A DNA stretch of 20,465 nucleotides from Sanchytrium tribonematis (GCA_018985235.1 JADGIG010000098.1:1-20465); one strand, 5' to 3'; counted from the first letter of the stretch, positions 7,244-14,720 are shown. Notes: generated by a model from the letters alone, not told the origin. A program made the numbers and translations.

Positions 7244-7260
7244 TTTCAAGGGATTACCCC
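7244..7260 (-). promoter_or_regulatory. Family upstream element of copy 10 (near-consensus)
   Basis: The coding strand reads GGGGTAATCCCTTGAAA, preceded by ATATTTAGTT and lying 9 bases before the ATG at 7234. It sits in the 51-base gap to the neighbouring gene, the shortest intact-gene spacer inside the array, so promoter and neighbouring 3' end nearly touch. Confidence 0.55.
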
Positions 7261-7285
7261 AACTAAATATGTTTAGCGTCATTTA

Positions 7286-7924
7286 TTAAACATCCACTCC
7301 ATTTGAATCGCTCTCAGCATTTTCTTCAGACTGATCAATAGGTATTAATTTCGGTTTACTCAATGATTCACGCAATTGTTTATAATTCGTAGGAATATGT
7401 TTATGCAAATTATACCATTTTACACGCTCAGAATCAAACATACACGTATTAGAAAGTATTAATCCAGCAATAATGATGCTTAAACCACCATATTCTAATC
7501 CTTTAGCCCATTCTCCCTCATTTTTATGAGTTAATCCAATGGCCCATAAAACAAAAGATGACAAGTAAATAATGATGGCAGTGACACGGGTGGTGCTAAT
7601 TGGTTCTTCACGCTTCTTTAATGCATATTCATGATGAGATTGGCTGAATACTTGAGTAGATTCTTGCAAAATGGGAGAATTCAATTGTTTTAATCTCTTT
7701 GCCACTTCATCAAGTTCAAAGTAGTCACCACTTAAAATGACTCGTGCCAATTGATATGCATCAATTTGATCTACAGTTTCATGAACTGCTTCATCTGTAT
7801 ATGAATCTACAATATGCTCAATGGCATCTAATTGTTCTGAATCAGATTTAGAGATTGCTTCGCCAATTGGCAATACTCGTGGACAAGTTGCTACAGCTAT
7901 TAATATAGTGAAAACAATCATCAT
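7286..7924 (-). CDS. Hairpin-family membrane protein, copy 11 (212 aa)
   Basis: This is the first gene of the array in transcription order. The ATG at 7924 begins a Met-Met-Ile-Val leader ending at Cys14-Pro. The upstream in-frame extension begins at GTG and runs through repeat DNA, so it was not used. The helical domain covers 20-100, with Leu-Asn-Ser-Pro-Ile-Leu-Gln at 81-87. Lys-Lys-Arg-Glu lies at 103-106. Hydrophobic helices are at about 113-131 and 146-163, with Glu-Trp-Ala-Lys-Gly-Leu-Glu-Tyr between them. A hydrophilic tail of about 50 residues ends Val-Asp-Val. The stop TAA overlaps AATAAA. No clear GGGG/CCC element was seen here; its upstream DNA is the tandem duplication. Confidence 0.75.
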   Translation of the reverse strand: MMIVFTILIAVATCPRVLPIGEAISKSDSEQLDAIEHIVDSYTDEAVHETVDQIDAYQLARVILSGDYFELDEVAKRLKQLNSPILQESTQVFSQSHHEYALKKREEPISTTRVTAIIIYLSSFVLWAIGLTHKNEGEWAKGLEYGGLSIIIAGLILSNTCMFDSERVKWYNLHKHIPTNYKQLRESLSKPKLIPIDQSEENAESDSNGVDV

Positions 7925-8347
7925 TAGCCATTTAGCAAGTGGCTGCTTAAAAACAAAAGTATTACACCATTTATGATGCCATATGATGTGATAAATGATG
8001 CAAAATACACGTAATATCACGAATATATTGCAAATGCGTGATGTTTAGTAAGTGGCTGCTTAAAAACAAAAGGATTGCACCATTTATGACGCCATAAGAT
8101 GTGATATCACATCTGATGATCTTGTATTGCGAATATCACGAATATATTGCAAATGCGTAATGTCAAATGAAACGTGACCCAAGTCATGTCCAATTTGAAT
8201 CTGCTGATCTGTTTCGGTGCAAGTCAATATCAATTATTTAACAACTAATCAATGATCGCATATAAACCAATCTAAAAATATAGCCAATCAAAATCTTGAT
8301 TAAATCAACTTACGGATATTTAAACAGAATTATGCCTCAAAGAAACA
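7925..8347. promoter_or_regulatory. Divergent intergenic region (423 bases)
   Basis: It separates minus-strand copy 11 from the plus-strand Cys-rich gene at 8348. The left half is the tandem duplication. The right half (8163-8347) is AT-rich, with GGATATTTAAACAG about 25-35 bases before the ATG at 8348, a possible TATA-like site. I see no gene in it. Confidence 0.55.
7931..8162. repeat. Tandem duplication of about 113 and 119 bp upstream of copy 11
   Basis: Unit 1 (7931-8043) and unit 2 (8044-8162) both begin TTTAGYAAGTGGCTGCTT, share CACCATTTATGAYGCCA in the middle, and end in AATATCACGAATATATTG followed by CAAATGCGT. They differ by point changes and an insertion in the middle of unit 2. 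The duplication lies in the divergent spacer between copy 11 and the first Cys-rich gene, so it doubles putative regulatory sequence. Confidence 0.85.
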
Positions 8348-8875
8348 ATGATTTACATTTTACTACAATTATCAATTGCTTATACAACCAAATGTGGATG
8401 GCAAAATGCAAATATTAAATGCGACAAAGGCTATTATTGTGGAGTAAAAGGACTTTGTGGGAAAACTGTATTCTTCAAACAGAATTGTCAACCAGCTAGT
8501 AGTTCAGATGGATTGTGTGCGGATGATGGTATTTGTGGATTGATCAATGGAATTCACAAATTTTGTGGACCTGGAAGATCTTGCTATAGAGGCAAATGTG
8601 GGAGTGAAATTAATGTGATTAATTGTGACACCGGTCATAGCTGGCCAGGTACATGTGGTAGAGGAAATTGTGGTATTGTTTCTAGCAGAGGAATATACAA
8701 TTGTCCATTTACAAAGCCATATTGTCACATGTCTGGGATTGTGGGGTCTTGCAATCAAGTCAAAGAAGGATGTGACCCTCAGTTTAGTCAGGAAAATATG
8801 TGTCCATTTTCGACCCCAATAACAGTTAGGCCGGGCCCTCATCATTGGGGTGGAGATTTAAATAAATTAGCGTGA
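8348..8875 (+). CDS. Secreted Cys-rich protein with a hevein-like Cys spacing (175 aa)
   Basis: Residues 1-12 form a short hydrophobic signal peptide. The mature part begins Lys-Cys-Gly-Trp-Gln and shows Cys-x8-Cys-x5-Cys-x5-Cys-Gly. This resembles the start of the plant hevein / type 1 chitin-binding domain, but with one Cys where hevein has a Cys pair. Further Cys-rich modules follow to residue 155, and the last 20 residues are Pro/Gly/His-rich. An extracellular or wall-associated role, perhaps binding chitin-like glycans, is an inference from spacing only. It is paralogous to the next gene over the first 95 residues. AATAAA occurs just before the TGA stop and again at 8985. Confidence 0.75.
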   Translation: MIYILLQLSIAYTTKCGWQNANIKCDKGYYCGVKGLCGKTVFFKQNCQPASSSDGLCADDGICGLINGIHKFCGPGRSCYRGKCGSEINVINCDTGHSWPGTCGRGNCGIVSSRGIYNCPFTKPYCHMSGIVGSCNQVKEGCDPQFSQENMCPFSTPITVRPGPHHWGGDLNKLA

Positions 8876-8951
8876 AATCATTAATCATTCAACATTTAAT
8901 TAATATGGGTACTTGAATGACCTGATAAACATTTTTGCAGCAAGTATTATC

Positions 8952-9001
8952 AAATGATTGCCAACAAATCAAAAAACAAGATTCTAATAAATGATTGCCA
9001 A
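8952..9001. repeat. Direct repeat of AAATGATTGCCAA (8952-8964 and 8989-9001)
   Basis: Two identical 13-mers start 37 bases apart in the spacer between the two Cys-rich genes. An AATAAA that could end the first gene overlaps the second copy. Confidence 0.6.
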
Positions 9002-9063
9002 TGATGTTTAAGCATTTATATGTCTAAGACTACTTAAAGCCATGACGATCCCAAATATCAGTG

Positions 9064-9603
9064 ATGATATACATCTTGATTTTATCCATATTTGCAAAAA
9101 AAGAAGAAGCCAGAAGATGTGGATGGCAAAACGGAAATGCGAAATGTGGGGATGATTATTTTTGTGGAAGTAATGGTCTTTGTGGAAAGAAGGAAGGCTT
9201 TAAAATAAACTGTCAACCAGCTGCTAGTGGATATGGCATGTGTGGCGATGATGGACATTGTGGCGTGTTCTACAATAAATTTAAGAAAGTTCACAGATTC
9301 TGTGGATCAGAACGAGTGTGTGTTCTATCTAATAAGAAAACGGGTACTTGTGAATTCGTTGACAAGAAATCAGTATCAAAATGTGATTCATTTTATAGTT
9401 ATCCAGGTTTATGTCCCCAAAAGAAGAAGACTCCACCAACTGTGAAACCAAAGAAACCCAAGAAAGGCAAAAAAGGTGGTCATGATGGAGGCAAGCATGG
9501 ACATAAAAATGGAGGCAAGCATGATGGGCACAAAGATGGAGGCAAGAAGAATGGTGGGAAGAAAACAGGTGGACGAAAAGGTAATGGCGGCAAAGGTCAA
9601 TAA
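9064..9603 (+). CDS. Secreted Cys-rich hevein-like protein with a Lys/Gly/His tail (179 aa)
   Basis: The ATG at 9064 starts Met-Ile-Tyr-Ile-Leu, as in its paralogue at 8348. After the signal sequence the Cys module repeats the same Cys-x8-Cys-x5-Cys-x5-Cys-Gly pattern, followed by Asn-Cys-Gln-Pro-Ala and Cys-Gly-Asp-Asp-Gly-His-Cys-Gly. From about residue 120 the Cys residues stop. A strongly cationic, repetitive tail follows, built from Gly-Gly-Lys-His/Lys and Asp-Gly-His-Lys words and likely disordered. Such a tail could bind acidic polymers or a wall matrix; this is inference. The stop TAA lies inside AATAAA (9599-9604), 16 bases from the stop of the converging kelch gene. Confidence 0.75.
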   Translation: MIYILILSIFAKKEEARRCGWQNGNAKCGDDYFCGSNGLCGKKEGFKINCQPAASGYGMCGDDGHCGVFYNKFKKVHRFCGSERVCVLSNKKTGTCEFVDKKSVSKCDSFYSYPGLCPQKKKTPPTVKPKKPKKGKKGGHDGGKHGHKNGGKHDGHKDGGKKNGGKKTGGRKGNGGKGQ

Positions 9604-9604
9604 A
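9599..9604 (+). terminator. AATAAA poly(A) signal overlapping the stop codon
   Basis: The codons Gln-stop (CAA TAA) and the following A form AATAAA, so the stop codon is part of the likely cleavage/polyadenylation signal. Its 3' UTR must run into the converging kelch gene. Confidence 0.6.
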
Positions 9605-9615
9605 GTTTATTATCA

Positions 9616-9621
9616 TTTATT
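9616..9621 (-). terminator. AATAAA poly(A) signal overlapping the kelch gene stop
   Basis: On the minus strand the stop TAA begins TAATAAATG, giving AATAAA across the stop. A second AATAAA follows at 9606-9611, inside the intergenic gap next to the opposite gene. Confidence 0.6.
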
Positions 9622-10782
9622 AATCATCCAACATAATTTCAAATTTAGTGATTTGTGGCAAATAGGCCTGACTACTCAATTCCAAAACATACAAATCATC
9701 AAATATGTTTCTACCATCATATCCCCCATAATAAAAGATTCTCCCATCCACCAAGCATCCAGCCGTATATCCCCGTCCAATAGGCACATCTCCTTGTATT
9801 TTACATCCCTCAAAACTCATCGTGACTAAATTTAATAAATTCAACTCATTTAAATATTTAGCACCATTATGGCCACCAAATATGAATAAATAAGAGCCTA
9901 CTTGAGTGGATGTATGGGATAATCGAGGAACAGGTTTCATTGGCGTTTTAATGGGTAGCCATTTCATTTTATCCAAATCTAAAATATGCGTGTCTCCAAA
10001 ACATTCGTGACCTAAATGAAATATAAATAACCATCAGATCCTCCAAATAAAATAGCCTTGTTGCCGAGTAAATTGAGGGATTGGTAGCCTCTAGGTGTTG
10101 GTGCGGGTCCAGTTGTTTTGATGATACTCCATGTCACAGTGTCATTTTCAATACTCAATTCAAAGATATCATCTAATGCCTTGCTCCCATCCCCTCCAAA
10201 AATGACGTATAATTTATTTTTATAAGCACAGGCTGTATGTGCTCGTCGTGCACCTGGGATTTGACCCAAAACACGCGGTGTTTTCCAAATAAATGATTTT
10301 AAATTCAATACGTGAATGGAATTGAAGTAATTGCTGCCTGCACCACCCCCAAATACATACAAATCATCACCAATGACTGTAGAAGTATGCGCACGGACAG
10401 GATCAGGAATATCTCCTTTACAAACAGGATTCTGCCAAATAAATGAATCCGTATCAAATACGTATAATTCATTAGAACATTTAGCAGTATCACTCCCTCC
10501 AAACAAGTATATTTTAGATCCAATCGCATTCATCGTATGTGCTCTTAAATTTTTAGGGGCTATAGGGGATCTAGGTTGTATTTTACGCCAATACATGGAT
10601 GTTGCTGGTGAATTTGGATATACATGGTCTGGAATCACTTGTAATCCATTCCATCCAATTTGACGGGATTTACGTAATAATGCTCTTTCACGAGTAGATT
10701 GCATTTTATTCAATTGAGATTGTGATAATGTCAAGTTTTTAAGTGGGGATATTTCATCTTTATTCGTTTCTAAAAGTTCCAT
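9620..10782 (-). CDS. Six-blade kelch-repeat protein with one 20-nt intron (380 aa after splicing)
   Basis: The coding sequence is exon 1 at 10782-10032 and exon 2 at 10011-9620. Residues 1-75 are hydrophilic and not recognised. Six kelch blades follow, with Tyr/Leu-x-Phe-Gly-Gly at about 92-96, 142-146 and 193-197, near 245-248, and twice more in exon 2; most show a Trp about 20 residues after the Gly-Gly. Kelch propellers are protein-interaction scaffolds, usually cytoplasmic, and no second domain reveals a partner. Without splicing the frame stops at TAG (10012-10014) in blade 4. Splicing rebuilds blade 4 to 23 residues, equal to blades 1, 2 and 5. A frameshift is the alternative. Confidence 0.8.
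10012..10031 (-). other. Putative 20-nt spliceosomal intron in the kelch gene
   Basis: The coding strand reads GTTATTTATATTTCATTTAG, with GT at the start, TTTAG at the end and T-rich content. It interrupts a Gly codon (G/GT) in the Phe-Gly-Gly-Ser-Asp-Gly motif of blade 4. Retention gives an in-frame TAG made by the intron's own 3' end. Its length (remainder 2 when divided by 3) exactly corrects the frame. Confidence 0.7.
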
Positions 10783-10943
10783 TTTAGTGTTTCAGATTGG
10801 GAGAATATTTAGAGACAAAACAAAGCGTATATTTTAATTTGAAGTAGTTTCCTCACAAATGTTTGTAATAGTTTGAACACATCTCTGTGCCACTAGTGAC
10901 ACCATCATGACATCATTGTGAAACCATAAAATGTATTTGAAGA

Positions 10944-11705
10944 ATGTTGATCATGTCATTTCGAAACATGCTACTCATCAACATCGTAGTATGTATTAAT
11001 ACATATATCACGAACGAAGTCATCCATACATATTCCACAAAATTGAAACCAATACTAAGTAAGAAATGCAGTGCGATTCCGAGTGAAAAGGAATGCACCC
11101 AAATAGTATTCGTATTAGACAATCTAAATCTACAACAAGGTGCTTCAATTATCAATCAATTTCCTCATTTACAAGATAATGATAAGGAATCAAAGATACA
11201 ATTTTATTTCAATTTATTCAAACAAGTTTTACTAGAACAAGTACAATGTGATAGGAATTGTCAAAATGAAATGCGTCAATTGGATTTTACAAAGATTGCC
11301 GATATCGTGAGTGATTTACAAATTTCACAAGAGCTTACTGATTTAAAATTCAAAGAAAGTGAGAATTTAATAATCGATTTAATGAGATCCACAATTGACA
11401 CCCAATTAGCTTATATTCAACAAAAACTACTCAAATCTAACCAGATCCAACTACAAAAAAGAGCACATAATGCCATTCCATCCATCAAACGAAAATCTTA
11501 TTATTTCTCACTGGCCATATTAATTCTTGCTTGGATGGATAAATTAGACCTCGTGTGGTATTGTAGATCCTTAATTATGTATTTCATGGCTGTTTTTGCA
11601 AATGCATTCACAAATCCATATTATGGACCAGATGATAAATTTGGTTTATTTGTTGAATTTACGATATTGATATTTGGATATTTTATAAAAGAATTTGGAA
11701 TTTAA
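10944..11705 (+). CDS. Outlying hairpin-family member on the plus strand, copy 12 (253 aa)
   Basis: Possible ATGs are at 10944, 10953 and 10968; the last would begin directly with the hydrophobic leader, as in other members. The helical region is longer than in the array and holds several Cys (42, 51, 102 and 106 from the first ATG). Leu-Gln-Lys-Arg lies at 170-173, with a second Lys-Arg-Lys at 182-184. Hydrophobic segments follow at about 186-197, 203-222 and 233-250. It resembles the copy at 14748-15281 in a Cys-x3-Cys type segment and in the spacing to the Lys-Arg site. It has no Cys-Pro after the leader. TGACATCA at 10908-10915 lies upstream. No AATAAA is seen at the stop. Confidence 0.65.
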   Translation: MLIMSFRNMLLINIVVCINTYITNEVIHTYSTKLKPILSKKCSAIPSEKECTQIVFVLDNLNLQQGASIINQFPHLQDNDKESKIQFYFNLFKQVLLEQVQCDRNCQNEMRQLDFTKIADIVSDLQISQELTDLKFKESENLIIDLMRSTIDTQLAYIQQKLLKSNQIQLQKRAHNAIPSIKRKSYYFSLAILILAWMDKLDLVWYCRSLIMYFMAVFANAFTNPYYGPDDKFGLFVEFTILIFGYFIKEFGI

Positions 11706-11772
11706 ATTGACTATTTATTGATGATATGGATTGTGTGGCAATATTCAAGACATTGACAACAAACTAGACTCA

Positions 11773-13085
11773 TTAACTGTAATATCCAAAACTCTTTCTC
11801 GGTTTCGTCTTTTTCCGCTTTCCTGCTTTCTTCAAAGTATGATAAATAATGACGACAAACACCGTTAATGAAATAAATAATCTTATCAGAGTAAATAAAG
11901 TGAATTTGATTAGTTCAATTGGATTTGGAGTCGTTAAAGTTAAATGGATGGTGCTTTTGGTCACAAATTTAGTTGAAATGAGTGTATTGTCTATTCTCGA
12001 TTGATCGTCAGAGTAGTCTGCTTAAAGATACGAGTCACGATGGTCGGGTGTAAATTTTGATCATTTGGAGTTGAAACAGTTTCAGTCGCAGTAGTTCGAG
12101 TCACGATGGTCGGGACATTTGGATTGGACACTGTTTCACTCACATTAGACTCAGTTGTAAGAACCGGGCACTCATTCACAGCATTAGAAAGGTCAGAAGC
12201 ATTATAAATGCCAGTAAAATCACAATGCCCTGTCAAATTTTGAATATTTGGATTTCCCAAAGTAGGCGTGTTTTCGATATTACAAAGGACCATTTGTGAT
12301 AAATCTACAATTACAACATCACTCACATTCGTATTTGACAGTCCTAAATAATGGGGATAATCAATTTTAACAGATCCATGAATATGATTATCATCCAACA
12401 ATAATTCACTAATGGTGGGATGTAATGGAGACACGGGACCTGTCATTAGACTATATTGTGCCCAAAAGATTATTAAATTGGGAGAATACAGATTTGGAAG
12501 ACATCCAGTGAATAAATTGGCCAATCCATAAAAATACTTTAAATTAAGGGGTATTTTACCGATATTTCCAGTGATTAAATTAAAATTCAACATGAGAAAT
12601 GTTAAATTGACAGGGAGTGGGGATAGCATACCGGTAAATCGATTGGCTTCTACTGAAAAGGAAATTGCTGATTTTGGAATATTGGGCACATCACAGTAGA
12701 AATCATTGAAAGCTAATGAAATAAATTGCATTTGGTCGTGTAAGGGTGCAATAGATCCATTGAATCTATTATGAGGTAGATCAATAGAGATCAAATTTGG
12801 ATGGAAAGTAGAAAGGGATCCATAAAGTTGATTATTATACAACGTGAGGGATGTGAGACTGGATGGGACTGCAGTCGAATTTATAGTTCCATTTAGACCT
12901 TGATAGGGGAGTTGGATAGAGATAATTCGGTCATTGGAGCAGGTAATTTCATTGACTGAGCAGCAATCCAACGCGATTTGATCAAATAAGGATGGATTCA
13001 CAATATTCATATTCAATCCAGTCACTAATGAAATGATATCTGGACAGTCGGGTGAGATACTGAAAAGAAGAGAAATTAGAAACAT
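11773..13085 (-). pseudogene. LRR membrane protein gene 1, frameshifted near the C terminus
   Basis: From 13085 the frame encodes a signal peptide (1-12), Ser-Pro-Asp-Cys-Pro, an N-cap with a Cys-Cys pair at 41-42, about eight LRRs of 20-23 residues (pattern Leu-x-x-Asn-x-Leu/Phe-x-Gly-x-Ile/Leu-x-Pro-Leu) and a Thr/Ser-rich stalk. It then stops at TAG (11991-11993). The frame covering about 12021-11773 continues with the segment that in the paralogue is the transmembrane helix and Lys/Arg-rich cytoplasmic tail. Compared with the paralogue, this copy is 5 bases longer between two shared anchor words here, consistent with a frameshift. If translated as is, the product would be secreted instead of membrane-anchored. 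Confidence 0.7.
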
Positions 13086-13120
13086 TTTTGGCCTACTTTT
13101 TAAAACATGGTTTTGGAAAC
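13086..13120 (-). promoter_or_regulatory. Conserved LRR promoter block, gene 1
   Basis: The coding strand reads TTTCCAAAACCATG, then TTTTAAAAAGTAGGCCAAAA up to the ATG. The same block precedes LRR gene 2 (14548-14581) with few changes, including a TTATAAA version of the AT-rich core. Sequence similarity stops just upstream, so this short block is likely the retained promoter. Confidence 0.55.
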
Positions 13121-13218
13121 AGAGACGTGCAGTTGATGAACTTGGTTAATTATAAGCTGCTTTTACATAATACCAGTCTATTCAAAACTTCTAAACAAAA
13201 TTAATTCTTGATATTTAC

Positions 13219-14547
13219 TCAATTTGTCACAAAACCAAGACTTTGTTTGGTTTTTCTTTTTCGTGGTCCTACTTTCTTTAAAGTTTGTTCTATAATCACA
13301 ATCATCAATATCAATGATAAAGAGAACCTAATTATTGCTGAAATAGTGAATTTGAGCAACGCACTTTGATCTGGATTCATTAATGTCAGATGAATAGTTG
13401 AACTCGTCATGAATTTGGTTAATATAGCTGGAATTGTATTCAATGATTGTAATGTCGTCTGTTTTGTAGTTGATGTAGTTGCCTGCTTAAATATACGAGT
13501 CACGATGGTTGGAAATGAATTCTGATCATTCGGAGATGAAACCGTTTCACTCGTAGCATTTTCACTCGCAGTATTTTCGCTCGTGATACTTTCAGTCGTA
13601 GCAGTAGTAGACTTGCTAGAAGGCGCTAGACACTCAGTTACCAATTCAACATCACTAGATGCATTATAGTTTCCAGTAAAATCACAAATATTTGTGATAT
13701 TTTGAATATTTAAATTTCCTAATGTAGGCGTATACGAGAAATCACAGTAAGTATTTCGACTTGTATCCAACACCACGACTTCAGTCACATTAGAATGAGG
13801 TGCAGCTAAATACCGTGGCCTATATATTCTAATACTTCCATGAACGGGATTCCTATCCAACAATAATTCATACAAATTGGGATGTAATGGAGATACGGGA
13901 CCAGTCAATAAACTATCTTGTACCCAAAATGAGGATAATTTGGGAGAATATAAATTGGGAAGACATCCAGTGAATAAATTACGTCCTGCTAAAAAGTTTT
14001 CCAAATTATCTGGTAAAATTCCAATATTTCCAGTCAATAAGTTGTCATTTAACATGATAAATGTCAAATTAATGGGCATTGGTGACAATTGACCTGTGAA
14101 TCGGTTCGATTTAATGGAATATAATAAGGTCGATTCTGGAATTTTGGGGGCATTACAATTGAAATAATTGGTGTCCAGGACCACTCTTTGAACCTGATTA
14201 TTAAATGGTGCTATGGTTCCATTTAATTTGTTGTTTGTCAGCTGAATAACCGTCACACTTTCTGGGAAAGTAGAAATGGATCCATAAATTTGACTATTAG
14301 TTATACTCACAGATGTAACAGTGGGTGGGATTGCAGTGGTATTGATAGTGCCATTTAATTGATAATTATTGATACTAATCATGGTAACGCGGTCATTGGA
14401 GCAGGTAATTTCACCAACTGAGCAGCAATCCAACGCGATTTGATAGAATAGTGACGGATTCACAATATTCATATTCAATCCAGTCACTAATGTGACGATA
14501 TCTGGACAGTCGGGTGAGATACTGAAAAGAAGAGAAATTAGAAACAT
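13219..14547 (-). CDS. LRR type I membrane protein, gene 2 (442 aa)
   Basis: The protein has a signal peptide (1-12), Ser-Pro-Asp-Cys-Pro, an N-terminal cap with Cys41-Cys42 and Cys49, and about eight short LRRs with Asn-x-Leu/Phe-x-Gly and Pro-Leu-x-x-Asn-Leu words. A C-cap with paired Cys follows, then a Thr/Ser-rich stalk (about 305-380), one transmembrane helix (about 398-422) and a Lys/Arg-rich cytoplasmic tail. It carries many Asn-x-Ser/Thr sequons. LRR ectodomains of this layout usually bind proteins or glycans at the cell surface; there is no kinase or other signalling domain. It is the intact paralogue of the adjacent gene at 11773-13085. Its N terminus and promoter block are nearly identical to that gene. 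Confidence 0.8.
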   Translation of the reverse strand: MFLISLLFSISPDCPDIVTLVTGLNMNIVNPSLFYQIALDCCSVGEITCSNDRVTMISINNYQLNGTINTTAIPPTVTSVSITNSQIYGSISTFPESVTVIQLTNNKLNGTIAPFNNQVQRVVLDTNYFNCNAPKIPESTLLYSIKSNRFTGQLSPMPINLTFIMLNDNLLTGNIGILPDNLENFLAGRNLFTGCLPNLYSPKLSSFWVQDSLLTGPVSPLHPNLYELLLDRNPVHGSIRIYRPRYLAAPHSNVTEVVVLDTSRNTYCDFSYTPTLGNLNIQNITNICDFTGNYNASSDVELVTECLAPSSKSTTATTESITSENTASENATSETVSSPNDQNSFPTIVTRIFKQATTSTTKQTTLQSLNTIPAILTKFMTSSTIHLTLMNPDQSALLKFTISAIIRFSLSLILMIVIIEQTLKKVGPRKRKTKQSLGFVTN

Positions 14548-14581
14548 TTTCGGCCTACTTTATAACACATGGTTTTGGAAA
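14548..14581 (-). promoter_or_regulatory. Conserved LRR promoter block, gene 2
   Basis: The coding strand reads TTTCCAAAACCATG, then TGTTATAAAGTAGGCCGAAA up to the ATG. TTATAAAG is a plausible TATA-like core about 15 bases before the start codon, implying a very short 5' UTR. Confidence 0.55.
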
Positions 14582-14720
14582 GGAAAGACAAGTTTGACGG
14601 ATTTTTATTATTGGATTGAAGTAGCTATCCGCACATTTGTATCTTGGATTGCTTCGTATTTGCAGCTAAAGTAGACAACATGGAGATTTCAAGGGATGAA
14701 ATCGATCAACGTGATTGATC

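Noticed and set aside
1-7924. Leader plus Cys read as a bacterial lipoprotein lipobox
   Set aside because: The sequence before Cys varies (for example Asp-Thr, Gln-Thr, Pro-Val) and lacks a consistent lipobox. The region has eukaryotic gene structure and no ribosome binding sites.
8504-8845. Minus-strand open frames over the Cys-rich genes (also 9082-9294 and 9329-9616)
   Set aside because: They are antisense shadows of coherent secreted proteins with matched Cys patterns in two paralogues.
11951-12033. A 14- or 41-nt intron starting GTATCT as an explanation for the LRR gene 1 break
   Set aside because: Both lengths would restore the frame, but the paralogue keeps the same GTATMTTTAAGCAG stretch as coding sequence (Arg-Ile-Phe-Lys-Gln), so a frameshift is simpler.
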